Source: Micavibrio sp. UBA7689
GTDB lineage: Bacteria > Pseudomonadota > Alphaproteobacteria > Micavibrionales > Micavibrionaceae
Direction: 5' to 3'
NCBI GenBank assembly: GCA_002482805.1
Contig: DLGR01000040.1
Coordinates: 652 to 7,604, forward strand
DNA: 6,953 bases
This document shows positions 1 through 5,623 of this stretch, piece after piece. A model generated the notes under the pieces. It had not been told where the DNA came from, did no database searches, and was given only the letters and a program-made list of their open reading frames with translations. Numbering within the stretch: the first letter of the stretch is position 1; each line of letters starts with the position of its first letter. The position numbers and the translations under genes are program-made.

Positions 1-1
1 C

Positions 2-1237
2 ATTACGGGCAAGTATTTCAGCGGTCAATTGCCCCTTCCCGAAAAGGCAGGCCGCGTTGAATTCGCGGTTGCATGGCCCGATGACAACGAAGAAGGGTTC
101 ATACACTCTTACTGCAACACCATCCCGACCCCGCTGGGGGGCACGCACGAACAAGGCCTGCGCACAGCCCTGACCCGCGGCTTGAAATCCTATGGCGGAC
201 TGGTCAACAACAAGAAAACCGACAACATCACTGCCGATGACGTTATGAACGGGGCGACGGTCCTTCTCTCGGTGTTCATCCGCGATCCGCAATTCCAAGG
301 CCAGACCAAAGAAAAGCTGGTCAACAACGAAGCCGCCAAATGGGTGGATTCCGCTATCAAGGATTATTTCGATCACTGGCTCACGGCTGACCCTGCTGCA
401 TCGAAAATGCTCCTCGAAACAATCATCGAGCGTGCGGAAGACCGTATGCGCAAGAAAAACGACAAAGAACTTTCGCGCAAATCCGCCACCCGCAAACTTC
501 GCCTTCCCGGCAAACTTGCCGACTGCTCGCGCTCCGAAGCCGAAAACACCGAACTGTTTCTGGTCGAAGGTGATTCCGCAGGCGGGTCCGCCAAACAGGC
601 GCGCTCGCGTGAGACGCAGGCCGTTCTTCCTCTGCGCGGTAAAATTCTGAACGTGGTATCCGCCACCGCCGACAAGATCCGCCAGAATCAGGAAATTCAG
701 GATCTGATCCTCGCCATGGGCACGGGCACGGGCAAAGATTTTGATCTCGCGAAATTACGCTACGAACGCATCATCATCATGACGGATGCTGACGTCGACG
801 GCGCGCACATCGCCTCCCTGCTCGTTACCTTCTTCTATACGCAGATGCGTCCCCTCGTCGAAAAAGGCCATTTGTATCTGGCGCAGCCGCCGCTTTACCG
901 ACTCACATCGGGCAACTTGTCGGAATACGCACAGGATGACGCGCACAAGGACGAATTGATGAAGACCGTTTTCAAAGACAAGAAAAAAGTCGATATATCG
1001 CGCTTTAAAGGTCTGGGTGAAATGCCTGCCGCATCTCTCAAAGAAACCACAATGTCGCCCAACAGCCGCACCTTGCTTCGTGTATCCATTCCCCACGTAA
1101 TGGCCGCATTGGGCGTGGCGGAAGACAACGGCAATGAAGTCGATGATCTTGTGGAACGCCTGATGGGCAAAAACGCGGAATCACGTTTCCAGTTCATTCA
1201 GGAAAACGCTGAGTTCGTTCAGGATATCGACATCTAA
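2..1237 (+). CDS. parE: DNA topoisomerase IV subunit B, C-terminal part (5' end outside window)
   Basis: ParE is the ATPase subunit of topoisomerase IV, the type IIA enzyme that unlinks daughter chromosomes together with ParC. The frame is open from base 2, so the gene is cut by the left edge; the TTG at 29 is an internal leucine, not a start. About 411 residues are visible. They cover the end of the transducer domain (FSGQLPLPEKAGRVEFAVAW, then SYCNTIPTPLGGTHE near residues 36-50) and the whole TOPRIM domain. The metal-binding motifs EGDSAGG (residues 189-195) and DADVDG (262-267) are both intact, followed by QPPLYRL and the RFKGLGEM motif near 334-341. The N-terminal GHKL ATPase module, probably 230-280 residues, lies off the window. 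GyrB is the main alternative. The segment NITADDVMNGATVLLSVF, the form PLRGKILNV and the lack of a long insert favour the alphaproteobacterial ParE type. The frame ends with TAA, and the next gene follows after 27 bp on the same strand. Confidence 0.9.
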   Translation: MTGKYFSGQLPLPEKAGRVEFAVAWPDDNEEGFIHSYCNTIPTPLGGTHEQGLRTALTRGLKSYGGLVNNKKTDNITADDVMNGATVLLSVFIRDPQFQGQTKEKLVNNEAAKWVDSAIKDYFDHWLTADPAASKMLLETIIERAEDRMRKKNDKELSRKSATRKLRLPGKLADCSRSEAENTELFLVEGDSAGGSAKQARSRETQAVLPLRGKILNVVSATADKIRQNQEIQDLILAMGTGTGKDFDLAKLRYERIIIMTDADVDGAHIASLLVTFFYTQMRPLVEKGHLYLAQPPLYRLTSGNLSEYAQDDAHKDELMKTVFKDKKKVDISRFKGLGEMPAASLKETTMSPNSRTLLRVSIPHVMAALGVAEDNGNEVDDLVERLMGKNAESRFQFIQENAEFVQDIDI

Positions 1238-1264
1238 CATAGACATTTAATTTTTTAGGCACGC

Positions 1265-2509
1265 ATGCGTATTTCCCCCAAATCATTGCTGATGATAATA
1301 GCTCTGCTGTTTTTGGCGGTGACAGGTTATGCCGTCTTCAGCTTCATTCCTTCCGTCGCCAAAACGCGTGTGGAATCCATGTTGAACGAAGCGGGCTTCA
1401 GACACGTGAAGATCGATAATCTTTCTGTCAGCCCGATGGGGTTTGAGGCAAAAGACATCGCGCTTGATGAATTCGGGTTCGATAAAATCAACACTCTGGC
1501 TGCCAAAGTAAACTGGCCTGCCTTTTTGATGACGGGCAAATCACCGAACGTTCTGGATATTCGCGGCATGAGCATCAGCCGCAAATCCGATACGCTGTCC
1601 TACGGCATACGCGGCATAGCGGAAAATCTGACCAAAATCGAAGACTTCACTTTGACATTGTCCGATCTCACGCTTGATGTCTCTACACCCTTCGGCGATA
1701 TCCGTGCCGTGCTGAATGCCATCATCCAACCGGTCGAAAAAGACACGCACGAAATCAAGGCCACCTTCGTCGCCAATCAATATCAATTGGGATTCACCAG
1801 CGATTGGCAAGGCAAGCTGCAAAAAGGCGGCAAACTCGACCTCGCCGGAAACTTCACCGAAGGCCGCATGAATTTGGGTCCGCTCCGCCTTTCGCGAAGC
1901 AATGGCTGGCTCGCTTTGTCCATGACCGAAACAGGGTACTCTGTGCAAAACCAGTTCGAAGCAGGCGCCGCGACCTTTATGGATGTTCCGCTGCAATCGC
2001 TTTCCATCGTAAACGACCTGTCCTCAGAGAAAAGCAATTCCATCGTGCGCGCAGGGATTTCGGGTATGCCCGATATTCTTTTCACCGCGGATTACATACG
2101 CAATCTTGAAGACCAAAGCCTGACTGCCATACTTAAGGGCAAAAATCTCGGCGGTTTTCTCGATTTCATAGAGGAACAAACCAAAACGCAAAAGAGCATC
2201 AGCGAAGAATTGCTGGCATTGCGCGATTTCCAAATCACGGGGCAGTTTCAACCCGACAAACGTTTTGTCGGCGGTCCTTTGCCTTTTGGCATCGTCATGA
2301 CTTCAGTCGATGAGAAAATCATGGATGGAAATATCCTGATATACCCCGATACATTCGAAGTGCGCGGATCATTGGAAACGACGGAAGAGATGGCACAAGC
2401 ACTGCAAAGCTATTTCAAAATACCGTCGGAACAAGTGAAACAGAATTTCATCCGTCTCGACGGCGATGCCAAAAAACTGCTGAAATTCGGAGAAGCGCCG
2501 AAGCAATAA
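1265..2509 (+). CDS. Membrane-anchored AsmA/YdbH-like protein (function unproven)
   Basis: This is a 414-residue protein that I do not recognise by name. Residues 1-7 contain basic residues (MRISPKS) and are followed by one hydrophobic segment at about 8-28, so it is probably an inner-membrane anchor with the rest in the periplasm. No cysteines are present. The remainder is rich in short alternating beta strands. Its first 110 residues follow the pattern of AsmA/YdbH/TamB proteins: a helix ending in LNEAGF, then strands such as VKIDNLSVSPMGFEAKDIAL, and later VLDIRGMSISR. Known members of this superfamily form hydrophobic grooves that help move lipids between membranes. At 414 residues it is much shorter than YdbH or TamB (roughly 900-1,200), so a role as a lipid bridge is only inferred. 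It could instead be a lineage-specific envelope protein. The ATG at 1265 is preceded by a weak AGGC at 1257-1260. It starts 27 bp after parE on the same strand and may be co-transcribed with it. Confidence 0.72.
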   Translation: MRISPKSLLMIIALLFLAVTGYAVFSFIPSVAKTRVESMLNEAGFRHVKIDNLSVSPMGFEAKDIALDEFGFDKINTLAAKVNWPAFLMTGKSPNVLDIRGMSISRKSDTLSYGIRGIAENLTKIEDFTLTLSDLTLDVSTPFGDIRAVLNAIIQPVEKDTHEIKATFVANQYQLGFTSDWQGKLQKGGKLDLAGNFTEGRMNLGPLRLSRSNGWLALSMTETGYSVQNQFEAGAATFMDVPLQSLSIVNDLSSEKSNSIVRAGISGMPDILFTADYIRNLEDQSLTAILKGKNLGGFLDFIEEQTKTQKSISEELLALRDFQITGQFQPDKRFVGGPLPFGIVMTSVDEKIMDGNILIYPDTFEVRGSLETTEEMAQALQSYFKIPSEQVKQNFIRLDGDAKKLLKFGEAPKQ

Positions 2510-2523
2510 GCTTACGGATAAGC
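2510..2523. other. Small dyad at the convergent gene junction
   Basis: GCTTA (2510-2514), a 4-base loop, and TAAGC (2519-2523) form a 5-bp inverted repeat. It overlaps a perfect 8-base palindrome, TAAGCTTA (2507-2514), made from the stop codons of the two converging genes. It has no T-run on either side and is short, so it is a poor candidate for an intrinsic terminator. It is recorded because it is the only dyad between the two transcription units. Confidence 0.25.
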
Positions 2524-3234
2524 GCAGGAATCAAAGGTTACTTTGGCGAAAGACTTCGCCCCCTCTTCCACCGTGAAACGATATTCTCGGTTGGCGACAA
2601 CCGCGGAATGACGAATGGGCAGCGTACCCTTTTTCACTTCGTTGCCGTCTGCGGTGGTAAAACTCACCTCGACATTCTTCGCAGGATCAAACCAAGCCTC
2701 GGGCTGACCCGCTTTGCTGGTGGCGGAAGAACCTTTTGCTTTGATGATAACTGCACCTTCGGCCACGGATGCTGATGAATCAGGTCCCGAATAACTCGGC
2801 GTGGAAACGACAAAGCGTTTTGTATCGGGGTCTGTGCAATCCGTCGGCGGGCGGGCAGATTTAATAAAGAATGCCAAACGTTCCGGCGCCATACCTTGCG
2901 TAAGCTGTTCACGCACCAGACGGGTCAGATCCTGCATGGGCCCTTCTGGCAGCACCGCGTTATATTCGGCCTGAATTTGTTCATAGCGCGTGTTCGCGGT
3001 CTGGGCTTCAGCGCGCAGCTCGGTGACACTGCCTTGCAGCGTATCACGCTCTTTGGTCAGATTATCAACCTGCTCTTCCAGCGAAATATTGCGCTCTACG
3101 CCATATTGCTTGCCCATCCAGAAACCCACGCATGCCGAAAGCGCGATGACGAGGACCATGCTGATCGCATTCGTCATTCTTTCTTGGGCCCGCTGGCGAT
3201 AGCGGTTATGGGGATTGTAATTGCTCAAGGTCAT
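2512..3234 (-). CDS. Single-pass membrane (or lipo-) protein with periplasmic coiled coil, unknown function
   Basis: This is a 240-residue protein of unrecognised family. Residues 1-20 are polar and arginine-rich (RYRQRAQER), followed by a hydrophobic segment at about 21-41, which predicts an N-in, C-out topology. Residues about 47-95 are charged and heptad-like (EEQVDNLTKERDTLQ and following), consistent with a coiled coil. Next come a helical stretch with LVREQLTQGMAPERLAFFI (106-124) and a beta-rich C-terminal domain (about 139-240). C133 and C237 flank that domain and could form a disulfide. The hydrophobic segment also holds LSAC (32-35), which fits a lipobox, although the hydrophobic run continues past C35, so a transmembrane anchor is at least as likely. 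The start is the ATG at 3234. An internal ATG at 3177 (residue 20) sits behind a purine run but would remove the basic flank. The gene lies 47 bp downstream of lptD on the same strand. Its codon usage and gene style look native. Confidence 0.75.
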   Translation of the reverse strand: MTLSNYNPHNRYRQRAQERMTNAISMVLVIALSACVGFWMGKQYGVERNISLEEQVDNLTKERDTLQGSVTELRAEAQTANTRYEQIQAEYNAVLPEGPMQDLTRLVREQLTQGMAPERLAFFIKSARPPTDCTDPDTKRFVVSTPSYSGPDSSASVAEGAVIIKAKGSSATSKAGQPEAWFDPAKNVEVSFTTADGNEVKKGTLPIRHSAVVANREYRFTVEEGAKSFAKVTFDSCAYP

Positions 3235-3242
3235 GGTTCGAA

Positions 3243-3270
3243 ACTATAGCATTCCGGACGGCTTGGACAA
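3243..3270 (-). promoter_or_regulatory. Possible sigma-70-type promoter for the coiled-coil gene
   Basis: Reading the minus strand, TTGTCC (3270-3265) matches four of six -35 bases. After a 16-base spacer, TATAGT (3248-3243) matches five of six -10 bases. The -10 ends only 8 bases before the ATG at 3234, so transcription would begin almost at the start codon. No Shine-Dalgarno sequence precedes that ATG. The call rests on sequence match alone. Confidence 0.4.
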
Positions 3271-3281
3271 GGGGTCATGCG

Positions 3282-5543
3282 TCATTCGCCCTGACCTCCC
3301 ACGCTGATTCCCGAACTCTCGAATTCTCCAAGGTTTTTAAGGCCTATGCGCATCATGATCTCGGTCGAGGAATCACCCGTATCCTCCTCCGTAAGGTTGC
3401 GTTCGCCCATAATCGAGAACGTCATACACTGGCCTTGGTAATCGATACCGTAGCTCGCCTGACGAAGCCCCTGATCTTCACCAAGGTCGTAGCGCATGGA
3501 TCCGCTGACATACCAATCGTCATAAAAACGGAATCTGGCATAGGGGCGGATTTGTTCGCGGCTCAAATCCAGATCAGTGCCATCGATCGCGTTCGAATAC
3601 AAATACTGCAAGCTAAAGGTCAAGCGGTCATACATAACCGTCCCATCGAACTCATGACGCTGCGAAGACATGTTGGCGTTTTCCAGCTGGAACCGGTAAT
3701 CGAGATCCAAGAATCCGCCCATATAGGAAGATATCTGTCCTACATAATCGGATTCCTGTTCGGAAAGACCGGAGCCCACATTGAACGGGTTGTCATCATC
3801 ATCGAAACGGCGGCTTTGCCCGAAGAATACTTCCGCGTTGTCGCCGCCGTCACCATACCATCCCGTGCGCACGCCGTATGTCATGTGGCTGCGGTCTTCT
3901 ATCAAATCATATCCGGGGAAACGGTTTGCCTCGAAAAGATTGGTGGGGTCGAGCGTGAAATCTTGTGAATCCTCATTCGGAATATCGCCGTCGAAATCCA
4001 CGTTTGTGCCGGCGGTGAAAGACACGATGGGCTCTACCACCACTTGTGAAGTCTCGAAACGGTTGACGAACGGATAACTGGTTTGGAAATTCGCCATAGC
4101 GAATCCACGCCCATGTGTTTTGTCACCCTCATCAGTTCCGCCGATCAAACGGTCCTGCACGTTATACGCATCACCGCGCGCCAGAAGGTCTAACTTGTTT
4201 ACCAGACCGAAACCAGTGATGTATCTCTTCTGCCATCCCAATTCCATGGAACCGCGCGCCACGTCCTGCCCGTTGCCGTCGCGATATAACCCCAATGCCG
4301 AAAGCCCGGCATTCCATCGCCCGCCAAGCAATCCGTTCGGATCGCCATAGAAAGACGCAATCACCTCGGGAAGAACGGCGGGCTGCTCCACCTGACGGCT
4401 CGAAACACGCACATCCTGAAACGCCATCGCACGCCCTACCAAGTAATCGCGCCCGTCAAATCTTTCGACATATATTTCGTTTTCTAAAACGTCATCATCG
4501 GTTTCAATATCATACTGACGCAAATACTGGTCATCCGAAGCCACTGCGGCGCGCACACCCGAACGCCAGTTTTCATCCATATCCCACTGGCCGTTAGCAA
4601 ATATATGTCCACGCTCTTGATCGTTGATGGTTTGCGTGACACCCGCGACGCGGTCTTTCCGATCAGACCGTGTGCCGCTTCCGCTTATCTGGAATTCCGC
4701 GTTTTCAAAACGCTTTCTGTATTCCGCCGTCACAACAGGATTTACGTTGGTGGAAACAATCGTACCGATAGTGGCATCTTCATCCGGCGCGATCGCCCAG
4801 TAGTATTCCTGTTGGTACGAAGCACCCAATTCGGAATCAAATCCGACGCTTGGCGTTAAAAAACCACTCTTTTGTTTCTCGGAGCCATCGGGATGCGAGA
4901 AATACGGCGTGTAGGCCAGGGGCACGCCCGCGAATTCAAACCATGCATCGCGGTACGAAATACGTTTCTCGGCCTCATCGTGCGTTACCTTGTCGGCGCG
5001 CAATTGCCACAGAGGCGGGCGCGAAGGATCTTCCTTACACGGTTCGCACGGCGTGTAGGTGGCATCTTTTAATACCAGCAATGTCCCGCCCGTGCGCGTG
5101 CCCTCTTCCGCAGTAAATCGCGAACCATCCGCCAGAAGAATTTTCAAGCCTTTGACAAAACCGTCCTTCATGTCGTCGGTCAGTTCCACATCATCGGCGA
5201 AATATGTTGTGCCGTCGCGCTCGCTCAAAACAACATTGCCGGTTGCGCGCACTTGATCGGTTTGCAGATTATACGCAACCGTATCGGCTTTCAGAATTCG
5301 GCCCGATTGCACCAGTTCCACATTCCCCGCCGCGGTAACGATTTGCGTTCCCTCATCATGGATAAGGTTGTCGGCTTCAAGGTCGACAGGCTGCTGCTCT
5401 TCACCACTACTGGCACTGCCAAAAAATGCATCGTTCTCGTTTATGGCGGCAAATGCCGCCCCCGACGCAACCGCGCCGAGGAATGTAAAAGCCAGTAATG
5501 CCAAACGATGTTTTTTTAGAATAGGAAACTCTCCGCAACACAA
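3282..5543 (-). CDS. lptD: LPS-assembly protein LptD (outer-membrane LPS translocon)
   Basis: LptD, with the lipoprotein LptE, forms the outer-membrane complex that receives lipopolysaccharide from the periplasmic Lpt bridge and inserts it into the outer leaflet. Residue numbers here count from the TTG at 5543 (753 residues). A signal peptide is clear: a basic KKHR, the hydrophobic run LALLAFTFLGAVASG, and a likely cut after AAFA (residue 32). An OstA/LptA-like jellyroll follows at about 53-165 (LEADNLIHDEGTQIVTAAGN, then ADTVAYNLQTDQVRATGNV). The LptD hallmark segment includes ATYTPCEPCK (161-170), WQLRADKV, PLAYTPYFSHPDGS and SGFLTPSVG. The rest, to a terminal strand GLKNLGEF, is a beta barrel with many alternating aromatic strands. 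Cysteines in the mature protein are C166, C169 and C706 only. The length is typical for the family. The coordinates use the outermost conventional start, TTG at 5543, which has no ribosome binding site. An ATT at 5522 with a good site is more attractive (746 residues). The common neighbours surA, pdxA and lptG are not seen in this window. Confidence 0.95.
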   Translation of the reverse strand: MCCGEFPILKKHRLALLAFTFLGAVASGAAFAAINENDAFFGSASSGEEQQPVDLEADNLIHDEGTQIVTAAGNVELVQSGRILKADTVAYNLQTDQVRATGNVVLSERDGTTYFADDVELTDDMKDGFVKGLKILLADGSRFTAEEGTRTGGTLLVLKDATYTPCEPCKEDPSRPPLWQLRADKVTHDEAEKRISYRDAWFEFAGVPLAYTPYFSHPDGSEKQKSGFLTPSVGFDSELGASYQQEYYWAIAPDEDATIGTIVSTNVNPVVTAEYRKRFENAEFQISGSGTRSDRKDRVAGVTQTINDQERGHIFANGQWDMDENWRSGVRAAVASDDQYLRQYDIETDDDVLENEIYVERFDGRDYLVGRAMAFQDVRVSSRQVEQPAVLPEVIASFYGDPNGLLGGRWNAGLSALGLYRDGNGQDVARGSMELGWQKRYITGFGLVNKLDLLARGDAYNVQDRLIGGTDEGDKTHGRGFAMANFQTSYPFVNRFETSQVVVEPIVSFTAGTNVDFDGDIPNEDSQDFTLDPTNLFEANRFPGYDLIEDRSHMTYGVRTGWYGDGGDNAEVFFGQSRRFDDDDNPFNVGSGLSEQESDYVGQISSYMGGFLDLDYRFQLENANMSSQRHEFDGTVMYDRLTFSLQYLYSNAIDGTDLDLSREQIRPYARFRFYDDWYVSGSMRYDLGEDQGLRQASYGIDYQGQCMTFSIMGERNLTEEDTGDSSTEIMMRIGLKNLGEFESSGISVGGQGE
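5529..5534 (-). promoter_or_regulatory. Shine-Dalgarno sequence GGAGAG that points to an ATT start for lptD
   Basis: On the minus strand GGAGAG (5534-5529) is followed by a 6-base gap and then ATT (5522-5520), in frame with lptD. This spacing is ideal. Starting there gives MLKKHRLALLAFTF at the N terminus, a compact signal peptide. If the TTG at 5543 were the start, this site would lie uselessly inside the coding region. If the TTG at 5504 were the start, the site would be about 24 bases too far away and the basic KKHR would be lost. Confidence 0.5.
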
Positions 5544-5545
5544 AG

Positions 5546-5572
5546 GGGTCGGGATTGATGCCGACGCGACCC
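5546..5572 (-). other. Inverted repeat in the lptD leader with two alternative stems
   Basis: GGGTCG (5546-5551) and CGACCC (5567-5572) form a 6-bp stem around 15 bases. GTCGG (5548-5552) can instead pair with CCGAC (5561-5565) around 8 bases. The two stems share bases, so only one can form at a time. The repeat lies just before the lptD ribosome binding site and at the expected transcription start of the promoter candidate upstream. It could be an operator, a leader hairpin, or a weak terminator for the helicase gene. The following minus-strand sequence (CTTTGTGTT) is a poor U-tract. It may also be chance. Confidence 0.35.
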
Positions 5573-5576
5573 TACA

Positions 5577-5604
5577 ATTCTTTAGGATCGGGCGAAAAAG
5601 TCAA
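5577..5604 (-). promoter_or_regulatory. Possible sigma-70-type promoter for lptD
   Basis: On the minus strand TTGACT (5604-5599) matches five of six -35 bases. After 16 bases, AAGAAT (5582-5577) matches four of six -10 bases. Transcription would begin near 5570, about 48 bases upstream of the ATT codon at 5522. It lies in the 80-bp gap between the helicase stop codon and lptD, the only place for an lptD promoter outside coding sequence. Confidence 0.35.
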
Positions 5605-5623
5605 TGCGGAAAGGCGAATATAA

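Noticed and set aside
29..31. TTG as a possible start of the first gene
   Set aside because: The frame continues upstream to base 2 with residues that fit ParE (ITGKYFSGQ), so this is an internal leucine in a truncated gene.
1238..1264. T-rich gap after parE as an intrinsic terminator
   Set aside because: There is a run of six T, but no GC-rich stem precedes it, so read-through into the next gene is more likely.
1541..1996. Open frame of 151 codons on the minus strand
   Set aside because: It is antisense to the AsmA/YdbH-like gene and has no domain signal. It reads as a shadow frame of the coding strand.
3435..3968. Open frame of 177 codons on the plus strand
   Set aside because: It lies wholly antisense to the well-supported lptD barrel. 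Its translation has no recognisable domain, and it has no ribosome binding site that I could see.
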